Of a DNA stretch of 64,000 bases, positions 45,201 to 54,157 are shown in pieces. Every line of letters begins with the position of its first letter. Within the stretch, counting starts at the first letter, position 1. Below the pieces are notes generated by a model, which saw only the letters and a list, made by a program, of their open reading frames with translations, had not been told where the DNA came from and ran no database searches. Source of the DNA: Pedobacter chitinilyticus (lineage in GTDB: Bacteria > Bacteroidota > Bacteroidia > Sphingobacteriales > Sphingobacteriaceae); NCBI RefSeq assembly GCF_003313385.1, contig NZ_QMHN01000008.1, positions 1 to 64,000 of the forward strand, written 5' to 3'. Both the position numbers and the translations under genes were made by a program.

Positions 45201-45881
45201 TATTTAGCTGGTTTTGATGTAAAGGATGTCCACATGACCGATCTTATCTCGGGCAGAGAAACTTTAGAAGACATTCAATTTATTGGTGCTGTTGGTGGTT
45301 TCTCTAACTCTGATGTATTGGGTTCTGCAAAAGGTTGGGCTGGTGCATTTTTATATAACGAAAAAGCTCGTGTAGCTTTAGAGAATTTCTTCAATAGAGA
45401 AGATACTTTATCGGTAGGTATTTGTAACGGTTGCCAGTTATTTATTGAATTGGGACTGATCAATAAAAACCACGAAGTAAAGCCTAGAATGCTTCACAAC
45501 GATAGTCGTAAGCACGAAAGTGTGTTCACTTCGTTAGTGGTTCAGGAAAACAATTCTGTGATGTTGTCGTCATTAGCGGGCAGCACTATTGGTGTTTGGG
45601 TATCGCATGGCGAAGGTAAATTCCAGCTACCTTACGAAGAATCGAAATATCAAATTGTTTCCAAATATGGATATGACCAGTATCCTGCTAGTCCAAATGG
45701 TTCTGATTACAACACTGCTATGATGTGCGACGACAGCGGAAGACACTTAGTAATGATGCCTCATATTGAGCGTTCATTATTCCAATGGCACTGGGCAAAT
45801 TACCCTGCTGGTAGAAAAGACGAGGTTTCTCCTTGGATGGAAGCTTTTGTAAATGCCAGGAAGTGGTTGGAAAAACATTGA
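42222..45881 (+). CDS. purL: Phosphoribosylformylglycinamidine synthase, single-chain type
   Basis: 1219 residues from the ATG at 42222. It is the large form with all parts fused: an N-terminal PurS-like region, two AIR-synthase-like halves ('[20 protein letters not shown]', '[28 protein letters not shown]' in part, and '[16 protein letters not shown]'), and a C-terminal glutamine amidotransferase with the catalytic Cys in '[16 protein letters not shown]' and the His-Glu pair near the end ('[13 protein letters not shown]'). It converts FGAR, glutamine and ATP to FGAM, the fourth purine step; purM, the next enzyme, is 12.5 kb downstream. Single gene with a TAnnTTTG promoter and a short leader. 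Confidence 0.97.
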   Translation: [1219 protein letters not shown]

Positions 45882-45928
45882 AATAAGGAATAATTTGTTA
45901 CTTTCAATTGTTTTTTCCTAAACGATAA

Positions 45929-47197
45929 GTGGCTATTTCTCTTAAAATCAATTTTGCTAGCCTCAAAGGGGCTCTTCCTCTTGCAATTTCCAATAGTATA
46001 GCCAAATCAATTGCGGCTATTGGAAGTTTGGTATTAGCAAAAATATATGGGCCACAAGATTTCGGTATATACAATGCAATTTTAAGTATTGCTTATATTT
46101 TCACTGTCGTGGTTTCTTTTAACCTCGACAGTATTATCATTTTAATAAGAGATAAAAAAGAGGCAAACTCTTTTTTCTATGGTACATTTTGGACAGCTAG
46201 TTTTAGTACGCTAATAGGCTTAATTATTCTTTTTTTCATTAACTACACAAATATTGTTGTTGTAAGTAGCAGTAATATAATCTTGATCATTCTAGCAATG
46301 GCAAGTTGGTTGACTGTCATCAACAATTCTCAAATCTCCTTACTAACCAAAAACAAAGAATATTACAAAATATCAGTGTTGATCATTACACTATCTGTTA
46401 CTACGATTGGATTTCAATTCATTTTTCATCAAACTGAATACAAGTCAAATGGATTAGTTTATGGCTGGGCACTTGGATTATTGTTTACGGTACTTTGCGC
46501 ACTATTTACTTCAATTAGAAGCATAAGAGACACCAGTCTTTATTCCTTTAAAAACAATATTAGAAAATACGCAGACATTATTAAACAATCCTATTTTGCA
46601 TCATTAATAGATGTAATCAGCAGCAACCTATTTGTAATCCTAACTTTAGCCTATTTTTCGGCCAGCGAAGTTGGAGTCTATTCATTGGCATCTAAAATAT
46701 TAACCGTACCATTGAGCATATTGTCGGCTTCTTTTTTAAAATTCTATGCAGAAAAAGCCTCGGTTCTATACGAGGACTCTCCTACAGAACTTATAAAGCT
46801 AACCAAATCTATCATTATTATAAATGCAAGTATTGTATTGTTATTTATTATTTTGATGAACAGTGTTGGTTTTTATATTTTAGAGATATATTTAGATAAA
46901 AAGGAATGGGCTAACTTGCAATATTATGTCCTAATATTGTCCTTTTGGATTCTATCAAGAAGCATGGTTAATCCCATATCTTCAATTATTAGCGTAATTA
47001 GAAAGAATCGATGGTCTTTGATTTTTAATACTTTTATACTTTTTATTTCTTTACTAAGTTTGTACGTAGGTGTAAAAGAGCAGGAGTATTTGATTTGTAT
47101 AATACTATATTCCATATTATCCTCTTTAGCTTATATTATCCTTTTAATAGCCATTGTTAAAAATTTAAAAGAAAATGCGAGAAAAAAAATCAGTTAA
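45929..47197 (+). CDS. Polysaccharide flippase (Wzx/MATE-like)
   Basis: 422 residues with about 12 membrane segments; 'LPLAISNSIAKSIAAIGSLVLAKIYGPQDFGIYNAILSIAYIF' (read in part) is the usual first two helices of Wzx-type flippases. The frame opens with GTG at 45929 and no better ATG is near. It would flip lipid-linked sugar repeats across the inner membrane. Base use is clearly more AT-rich than purL, suggesting a different history. The acyltransferase gene overlaps its last 23 bases. No glycosyltransferase genes are near, so the partner pathway is elsewhere. Confidence 0.85.
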   Translation: MAISLKINFASLKGALPLAISNSIAKSIAAIGSLVLAKIYGPQDFGIYNAILSIAYIFTVVVSFNLDSIIILIRDKKEANSFFYGTFWTASFSTLIGLIILFFINYTNIVVVSSSNIILIILAMASWLTVINNSQISLLTKNKEYYKISVLIITLSVTTIGFQFIFHQTEYKSNGLVYGWALGLLFTVLCALFTSIRSIRDTSLYSFKNNIRKYADIIKQSYFASLIDVISSNLFVILTLAYFSASEVGVYSLASKILTVPLSILSASFLKFYAEKASVLYEDSPTELIKLTKSIIIINASIVLLFIILMNSVGFYILEIYLDKKEWANLQYYVLILSFWILSRSMVNPISSIISVIRKNRWSLIFNTFILFISLLSLYVGVKEQEYLICIILYSILSSLAYIILLIAIVKNLKENARKKIS

Positions 47198-47804
47198 ATT
47201 TTTCTTGAAAAAATTGGATTTCATTCTTTTAAGCTGGCTAACAAGATGGTGTTATCCTCAATATTATAGACCAAAGTATAATTACGTCCCACACTATAGA
47301 CTTTTATTTGAGTTCATCTTACCTCAAAAAATTTTAAGGATAAATGGCAATGTTCCCTGGCCTGTACATTACACTTCTAAAGTAAGGGCGGCCCATAAAA
47401 TAAAGAAAGGTATTTTATGCGACCCAGGAGATAATATAAATGTTTATATACAAGCCATGAACGGAATTATTATGGGAAACAATGTAGGAATTAGCCCTGG
47501 ATGCGCCATTATTTCTGCCAACCATAATCATGAGGACCACTTGCTACATGATGATTGCCCTCCAATTATTATTGGGAATGATGTGTTTATCTATGCTAAC
47601 AGCATAATTTTACCTGGCGTACAAATAGGGAATAATGTGATCATTGGTGCTGGTTCTGTAGTAACTAAAAATATTCCATCTAATTCTATTGCTGTTGGAA
47701 ATCCTTGCAAAGTGATAAAAAATAAATCAAACTATAACAACAAACTATTAGTAAAAGATTTCAATAGAAAAATACCTGAAGAATACCTTAACTACTTCGC
47801 TTAA
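47175..47804 (+). CDS. Hexapeptide-repeat acyltransferase
   Basis: 209 residues. The left-handed beta-helix repeat is visible ('IIMGNNVGISPGCAIISANHN', 'IIIGNDVFIYANSIILPGVQIG', 'NNVIIGAGSVVTKNIPSNSIAVGNP'), with the acceptor-site His in 'ANHNHEDH'. The last part 'GNPCKVIKN' is the typical end of the WbbJ/Maa-type family. It probably acetylates a sugar of the exported polysaccharide. It overlaps the flippase gene by 23 bases in another frame, so both form one transcript. Confidence 0.9.
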   Translation: MREKKSVKFFLKKLDFILLSWLTRWCYPQYYRPKYNYVPHYRLLFEFILPQKILRINGNVPWPVHYTSKVRAAHKIKKGILCDPGDNINVYIQAMNGIIMGNNVGISPGCAIISANHNHEDHLLHDDCPPIIIGNDVFIYANSIILPGVQIGNNVIIGAGSVVTKNIPSNSIAVGNPCKVIKNKSNYNNKLLVKDFNRKIPEEYLNYFA

Positions 47805-47876
47805 AGCAAGTTTAAAGTTATCCATAATTAACAACAAGTTTATTTTTTAAGACAATGTATTGAGCAATAATTTCGT

Positions 47877-50800
47877 ATGTTTGAATTTATGTCTCGCTTA
47901 TACTTATTCATCATTTTAATCGCCTGTCATTTAACTTCGTTAGGACAAACAACCTACGGCAATGATTGGATTAACCCTACTCAACCTTATTACAAAATTA
48001 AAGTAGCTCAAAAAGGCATATTTAGATTAAATTATACTACGCTTAATCAACAAATCCCTACTTTAGGAAGTATCAACCCTAAAAACTTTCAACTTTTCAA
48101 AAATGGAAAAGAAGTAGCCATTTATGTGCAAGGTGAAAGCGACAATAGTTTTGACAATAGCGATTTTATAGAATTTTTTGGAGAACCTAATGATGGGACT
48201 TTAGACAAAGAGCTGTATACTGGCACTCAGCCTCACACTTACTACAGCTTATTTACTGATACTGCTGCATATTTCCTAACAATAAACACCAATATACAGG
48301 GAGCTAGAATACAAAATTTCAAAGCTTCAAAAACTGGATTGACTTCGGAAAGTTATGTCATATACGAAAGTCTAGGCGTGTATCCAAACACCTATTATCC
48401 AGGCAAATATATTATTGCCCAAATGAGTTTATCAGACTATCAAGAAGCAGAGGGCTTTATGGGTGAAACTTATGGATTAGGAGGTCAGCAAATAAAAACA
48501 CTAGCCACGCCAAACCTTTACACTGGAATTGGAGCACCAGTAATTAAATTTCAAACTTATGTAGCAGGTCGATCTAATTCGCTATCTACAAATATTCAAG
48601 GCCATAATCATCATTTAAGAATTCGGATAAATAATGGCTCAACAACGAGTCTTAAAAAAGACACGCTTTTTACTGGTTATGATGTATATAACGGATCTTT
48701 CTCTATCTCACCCAATGAGCTTGGCACTTCAACACAAATTTTTTATGAGTCAATTAATGATTTGGGTGTATTATCAGATTATCAAGCTGTTGCCTATAGT
48801 AAAATTACCTACCCGAGGATTTTAGATCTTCAAGGAACAGCTGATTTTAATTTTATCATTCCAAGAAATAGTTCCAATCGATACTTAAACTTTTCAAACA
48901 ACAATAAATCTAAACCTGTAATATGGGACGTCACTTCAGGACAAAGAATTATTGGCGAAGTAAATGGCAATAATGTAGAATTTGTATTAAGCACTAATGA
49001 TACAGACAGAAAAGTTCTTTTATATGATAGTGCAGGGTTCAAATCTCCGTCTATTTCAAAAATTGAGATGCTAAACATCAACCCGAATAGCTTTGATAAA
49101 AATTTCATTATTGTTACGCATAAATCACTAATTAACGGTGCAAATAATTATGCTACTTATAGAACGCAAAGCGGATATAAACCGTACGTTATTACTACAG
49201 AACAGCTATATGATCATTTTTTCTATGGCGTGCACCATCCTCTAGCTATAAGAAATTTATCTAAATATCTACTTCAATATGCAAGTACAAAACCTGAATA
49301 CCTATTATTGCTGGGAAAAGGCTTAGAGAATCACTTAATTCGTTCTTCAGAAGGACTTAATGCAGATCTTGTACCTACTTATGGCTCTCCTCCTTCTGAT
49401 GATTTATTTACTGCCCGCATTAATAATTCCAGCTTAGCTCCAGCAATAGCCACTGGACGCATAGTGGCAAAAACAAATGACGAAATTGACATTTATCTAC
49501 AAAAGATAAAAAGTTACGAACAATACCCAGATTCATTATGGAGGAAAAAGTTCATACACATAAGTGGTGGTAATTCACTATCAGAAAATCTATCGTGGGC
49601 AGGCTACCAAGCCAATATGTATAACATGGCCAAAGGAGAATTTTTTGGTGCAGACACGGTTAATTTCCATAAGAATATCAACCTCCCAATTAGCTCAAAT
49701 AGAAAACAAAATATCATTTCCGAAATCAACAAGGGCGCTGCGCTATTATCATTTTTAGGGCACGGATCACACCAAGCTACTGAAATAGACTTTAGTATTC
49801 CAGAAGAATTAAGCAATAATACCAAGTTACTTTCATTTCTGGTTAACGGATGTACCACAGGAAATATGTATATCGTCGCACCCTCTTTAGGAGAAAAACA
49901 CATTATGTATCCTGGTAAGGGAGCCATTGGCTGGATAGGAACTTCGAGTGAAGGTATTGCCAGTTATCTTTCGAACTTTAGTTCTATCTTTTACCAAAAG
50001 GCTTTTAATACTAGCTACGGAAAATCTATTGCTACCATCTTAAAAGAAACGAAATCACAGTATCAAAATTTAAACGATTTGATCAATGTAATGCACACTA
50101 CGCAATATACATTCCAGGGAGATCCAGCATTGAAATTCTATAATCCTTCTAAACCAGATTATATGATTGAGAACAAGGACTTATTTATTTATCCAAATAA
50201 TGTAACCGCGAGTGCAGACTCTTTTTCTGTAGCGATTGTTGTAAAAAATATAGGAAAAGCATTAAATAGTCCCTTAAAAGTTTCTCTTGTACGTACGCTA
50301 CCAAACAACACCATTATTACTTATCCAAGTCAAACATTTACAAAGGCAGTTTTTAATACAGATACGCTTTACTTTAGCATTAAATCTAATGATGCTGCAA
50401 CATCAGCAGGAACTAATAAATTTACTATAAAGTTAGACCCCGACAATCAGTATGACGAGCTTTCTAAAGTTAACAATACGGCATCCTTCGAATATAATAT
50501 GCTTTCCAATGGCATAAACATTATTTATCCCCCAAAGTATGGCATTGTTCCTCAAACGAATGTTGAGCTCGTAGCCCAATCCATTAATCTAACTATAGGA
50601 CAAACTAAATATGTTTTTGAAATAGACACAGTCAGAACATTCAATAGTCCTTGGAAACAATCTTCAAGCCTCAGCACTGGCTTTCTTCCAAAATGGACAA
50701 CAAATCTGCTATCCAAAAACAATCAAGTTTATTATTGGCGAGCAAAGCTAGATGTTCCAATCGAAAATGGAGGGACTTGGCAGGAAAGCAACTTCACTTA

Positions 50801-52814
50801 TATAGCCAATAGCCCAGATGGTTGGAATCAATCTCAATATGAGCAATATAAAAACGGAGTATTAAATAGTTTGGAATTCAATGAAAATACCAAGCTATTA
50901 GAATTTGCGAAAACATCGCTATATACTGTAGTGCAAACACGAGGAGACGATGCTCCTATTACCGAGGAAAGAAGGTATAGATCTAATCCTGGCGGATCCT
51001 TGGGATTTAGGCCAGACAGTTTTACTGGCTTCACGATCCTTGCGCTAAACCCAGCAAACTTACAAGAACTGAACTATCCATCAGCATTTAATTTTCAAAA
51101 TCAAGATGCAGCTAATCAACCCCTATATTATTCAGGTCAATTCTATTATGACACAAATAATAGCGTTGAAGTTGATAGTCTCATAGATTATATCCATAAA
51201 ATACCCCAAGGTTATTATGTAGTAGGATACAACGGTTTTAATATTAACTTATCGGCATTACCTCAAAATGCTAAAGATGCATTTTTACAAGTGGGCGTGG
51301 TTAATATCGGCAATATTGGAGCAGGAGAACCTTATATGTTTTGGGGGCAAAAAGGAGCAATTCCTGGCACGGCCATAGAGAAAATGGCTGAAACAGGCAC
51401 TACAATACCAGCACGCAGTCAGGTCATAAGATTTGACAAATCTTATGCTTATCCGCTTACCCAGGGCAGCTATACTTCTGCAAAAGCTGGTCCCTCTAAA
51501 AAATGGAAAAGTGTAGATTATGAAGTAAAAAAAGAAGCTTCAGACCAAGTTTCTTTCGATTTACTAGGATACAACAAATCAGGGACAATGCAAGTACTCC
51601 AAACTAACCTCCCCTCAAATTCTTTAGATTTAAGCAATTTTAGTGCTGAAGATTATCCTACAATGGCAATAAGAGCCAATTTTACAGATGCTATAAACCG
51701 CACCCCATCACAGATTATAAAATGGAAATTTTTATATGAAGGCTATGGAGAAGCCACGATCAACCCTGAAATCAAAAATGACTTTTACAAAGAAATTATT
51801 CAAGAGGGAGACAGTGTTATCTGGAATATAGCTTATCAAAACCTATCTAAGTACCCTACAGACTCTGTTCATGTCTATTACACCCTGACAAAACCAGATA
51901 GAAGTGTTTCTAAAATTAAATCAGGAACAATAGAAAGTCTTCCTCCAGGCACTAATACGACATTTAAAATGAAACTCCCTACAATAGGTCTAGTTGGCAA
52001 TAATCTACTTAAATTAGATTTCACACCTATTAATGAAAAAGATAGCTACAGTTTCAATAACTACATCCAAAAAAACTTTACTGTAACTAAAGATACAAAG
52101 GATCCTCTTGTTGAAGTAACGTTTGATGGCAAGCAGATTATGAACAGAGAAATTGTTGCTCCTCAGCCTAACATATTGATCAACCTCACCGATGAGAACG
52201 CATACAGATTGTTAAACGACACTACTGTTCTTGACATCTATCTAAAATCTGAAAGTGGAAATTATAAAAGAATAGCATACTCTTCAAACTTACTTAATTT
52301 TACACCTGCCAATTCTGCTACAAATAATAAAGCCACTGTAATATATAAACCTAATAGGTTAACGGATGGTATTTACAACTTAAAGGTTGAAGCGAAAGAT
52401 GCTACAGGAAACGTTAATGGTCAAAACAGCTACACTATAGAGTTTGAAGTTATCAATGAGTCAACCATAACGCACTTTTATCCTTATCCGAATCCTTTCA
52501 CCACGGCCATGAAATTTGTCTTCACCTTAACAGGAGATAAGGTCCCAGATAAGATCAAAGTACAGATTATGACGGTCACAGGAAAAATTGTGCGAGAAAT
52601 TTTCAAAGAAGAACTGGGTAATATTCGTATTGGAAATAACATTTCAGATTTTACATGGGACGGAACGGATATGTATGGAGACAGACTAGCAAATGGTGTT
52701 TACTTTTATAAGGTGATTATCGAAAATAACGACAAATCAGAAATTAAACACAGAGGAACATCCAGTGATAGTTTTTTCAAGAAGAATACTGGAAAAATCT
52801 ATTTAATGAAATAA
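47877..52814 (+). CDS. porU2: C25-family peptidase, putative type IX sortase PorU2
   Basis: 1645 residues with an N-terminal signal sequence (MSRLYLFIILIACHLTSLGQ after a short extension; ATGs at 47877 and 47889 are possible). The first 420 residues are a beta-rich propeptide; the gingipain (C25) domain spans about 420-760 with the catalytic His in 'LLSFLGHGSHQATEIDFS' and Cys in 'FLVNGCTTGNM'. CARDB-like and Ig-like domains follow, and the end ('YPYPNPFTTAMKFVFTL...GDRLANGVYFYKVI') is a FlgD-like Ig fold. Relatives are annotated PorU2, a paralogue of the PorU sortase that processes T9SS cargo. Long and AT-rich. The distance of 72 bases from the acyltransferase suggests a separate unit. Confidence 0.87.
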   Translation: MFEFMSRLYLFIILIACHLTSLGQTTYGNDWINPTQPYYKIKVAQKGIFRLNYTTLNQQIPTLGSINPKNFQLFKNGKEVAIYVQGESDNSFDNSDFIEFFGEPNDGTLDKELYTGTQPHTYYSLFTDTAAYFLTINTNIQGARIQNFKASKTGLTSESYVIYESLGVYPNTYYPGKYIIAQMSLSDYQEAEGFMGETYGLGGQQIKTLATPNLYTGIGAPVIKFQTYVAGRSNSLSTNIQGHNHHLRIRINNGSTTSLKKDTLFTGYDVYNGSFSISPNELGTSTQIFYESINDLGVLSDYQAVAYSKITYPRILDLQGTADFNFIIPRNSSNRYLNFSNNNKSKPVIWDVTSGQRIIGEVNGNNVEFVLSTNDTDRKVLLYDSAGFKSPSISKIEMLNINPNSFDKNFIIVTHKSLINGANNYATYRTQSGYKPYVITTEQLYDHFFYGVHHPLAIRNLSKYLLQYASTKPEYLLLLGKGLENHLIRSSEGLNADLVPTYGSPPSDDLFTARINNSSLAPAIATGRIVAKTNDEIDIYLQKIKSYEQYPDSLWRKKFIHISGGNSLSENLSWAGYQANMYNMAKGEFFGADTVNFHKNINLPISSNRKQNIISEINKGAALLSFLGHGSHQATEIDFSIPEELSNNTKLLSFLVNGCTTGNMYIVAPSLGEKHIMYPGKGAIGWIGTSSEGIASYLSNFSSIFYQKAFNTSYGKSIATILKETKSQYQNLNDLINVMHTTQYTFQGDPALKFYNPSKPDYMIENKDLFIYPNNVTASADSFSVAIVVKNIGKALNSPLKVSLVRTLPNNTIITYPSQTFTKAVFNTDTLYFSIKSNDAATSAGTNKFTIKLDPDNQYDELSKVNNTASFEYNMLSNGINIIYPPKYGIVPQTNVELVAQSINLTIGQTKYVFEIDTVRTFNSPWKQSSSLSTGFLPKWTTNLLSKNNQVYYWRAKLDVPIENGGTWQESNFTYIANSPDGWNQSQYEQYKNGVLNSLEFNENTKLLEFAKTSLYTVVQTRGDDAPITEERRYRSNPGGSLGFRPDSFTGFTILALNPANLQELNYPSAFNFQNQDAANQPLYYSGQFYYDTNNSVEVDSLIDYIHKIPQGYYVVGYNGFNINLSALPQNAKDAFLQVGVVNIGNIGAGEPYMFWGQKGAIPGTAIEKMAETGTTIPARSQVIRFDKSYAYPLTQGSYTSAKAGPSKKWKSVDYEVKKEASDQVSFDLLGYNKSGTMQVLQTNLPSNSLDLSNFSAEDYPTMAIRANFTDAINRTPSQIIKWKFLYEGYGEATINPEIKNDFYKEIIQEGDSVIWNIAYQNLSKYPTDSVHVYYTLTKPDRSVSKIKSGTIESLPPGTNTTFKMKLPTIGLVGNNLLKLDFTPINEKDSYSFNNYIQKNFTVTKDTKDPLVEVTFDGKQIMNREIVAPQPNILINLTDENAYRLLNDTTVLDIYLKSESGNYKRIAYSSNLLNFTPANSATNNKATVIYKPNRLTDGIYNLKVEAKDATGNVNGQNSYTIEFEVINESTITHFYPYPNPFTTAMKFVFTLTGDKVPDKIKVQIMTVTGKIVREIFKEELGNIRIGNNISDFTWDGTDMYGDRLANGVYFYKVIIENNDKSEIKHRGTSSDSFFKKNTGKIYLMK

Positions 52815-52956
52815 TGTAGAGTATTATTGGCTTTATATATTATCAAAAGTTCATCAACAATATTTACATAGTGCGTCTTCTGTATTTCGTCATATTGATA
52901 GATGCATATGGTCATATCTACGATGGAAAAAACATATTGGGTTAGCTAATAAATGA
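52810..52956 (+). pseudogene. Possible remnant of a group II intron maturase (GIIM-like)
   Basis: The frame ending at the stop 52954-52956 reads 'YLHSASSVFRHIDRCIWSYL' then 'RWKKHIGLANK'. Group II intron proteins carry a maturase end of the form 'Y....SS.VFR.LDR.V...LRRW.RR'. The match is short and no reverse transcriptase or intron RNA parts are seen, so this is a weak call; the frame is open for only about 49 codons and has no proper start. Confidence 0.3.
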
Positions 52957-53088
52957 GAGTTAGATAGAGTAACCATCCATTATGAGATAGATAACCTTGA
53001 TATATGTTTAAAACCGTATTATTTTGACTTCTTAAAAAAATGGGTGGCTATTATTACAACCCCAGATATAGTACAATAACTATTTAAA

Positions 53089-54051
53089 CTAACTGCGAGC
53101 TATAACAATTGTTCGTTTTATTAGATAAGTTATTTTTTTATATACTATATCAAAAAATACTCTTGTTTTGCTATATCTAACAATATTTGCTGTATGCAAA
53201 TCGGCCTTGAACCTAGATTTGAATAACGAAATCGGCTCCATATTCGCTCCAAGCAAATCTACATATTCAAAACCTTGAGATTTTAGATATATAAAAAGGT
53301 GATGGTACAAAACTGAATGTAAAGATCCTGATTGCTCTTTATATTGCTTGTTTTTTAGAACCGTATAGGCTATTTTGTTTTCCTTATCTAAAAATAATAT
53401 ATGCGATACGAGAAGCTGATTTTCAAAATAACAACTAAAACAAGTCAAATATTCAGTACTAGATAATTGAGTTATCAAATCTTTTATTTTATTAATCGAT
53501 TTTTTAGAGTACAATTTAAGTTCAAGAAATATTCTAAGGTTTATATCTAAAATTTCCTTATTTAGCAACTCCTGCTTATATAAATAAGTTGCGTTAGAAG
53601 ATTTTTCAATATTTTTGTGTACATCTTTGGCATACTCAAGTTTATCCAGTCTCTTTATATAGGTAAACCTGTTATCGATGGAAAAACCAGCCCATAAAAA
53701 AGGACGAACATCCTCAATAGACGGAGAAAGCCTAATATCTATTTTTTTAAATTGCAATTGAAGCATTCTTAGGAAATCGGAAACATATTCACAATATTTT
53801 GTATCCCCTAGCATTGGATCTATCCACAATGCTGAATAAAAAAAATGGATGGGTGATATGATATTTTTACTTTTAACCAAAGCTAGAAAACTTATTGCCA
53901 CCCTACCTTTTTTCTCAAAAACTATATATTCGGCAGTACAACTATGCTTATGCACCAAGGCATCAACCACTTTAGGTTGCTCGTTAAAAAAGAGCTTTCT
54001 TTGGCTCTTCATTTTCACAATCCAATCATCTTGGCTTAGGAACTTAAGCAT
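53089..54051 (-). CDS. FemAB/GNAT-like acyltransferase
   Basis: 320 residues, no signal peptide. The region 'NQLLVSHILFLDKENKIAYTVLKNKQYKEQSGSLHSVLYHHLFIYLKSQGFEYVDLLGANMEPISLFKSRF' (read in part) has the layout of the second GNAT half in FemAB-like proteins that transfer amino acids or acyl groups to cell-surface glycans or lipids ('..W..G..y..fK.rFg'). Strongly AT-rich and with many Lys and Ile, like the flippase gene. It is separated from both neighbours. Target unknown; a role in sugar or lipid decoration is inference. Confidence 0.75.
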   Translation of the reverse strand: MLKFLSQDDWIVKMKSQRKLFFNEQPKVVDALVHKHSCTAEYIVFEKKGRVAISFLALVKSKNIISPIHFFYSALWIDPMLGDTKYCEYVSDFLRMLQLQFKKIDIRLSPSIEDVRPFLWAGFSIDNRFTYIKRLDKLEYAKDVHKNIEKSSNATYLYKQELLNKEILDINLRIFLELKLYSKKSINKIKDLITQLSSTEYLTCFSCYFENQLLVSHILFLDKENKIAYTVLKNKQYKEQSGSLHSVLYHHLFIYLKSQGFEYVDLLGANMEPISLFKSRFKADLHTANIVRYSKTRVFFDIVYKKITYLIKRTIVIARS

Positions 54052-54103
54052 TAGTTATATTTATTTCGCAATAAAACTACATTAATTTAAAAGCTAAAAA
54101 AAC

Positions 54104-54133
54104 AAAAAAGCGATGGAAATTACTCCATCGCTT
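54104..54133 (-). terminator. Terminator of the tonB gene
   Basis: AAGCGATGGA, loop AATTAC, TCCATCGCTT: a perfect 10-bp stem with a run of A on the plus strand (T on the minus). It begins 24 bases after the tonB stop. Confidence 0.88.
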
Positions 54134-54157
54134 CACAAATCAACATTAAACTTGAAA

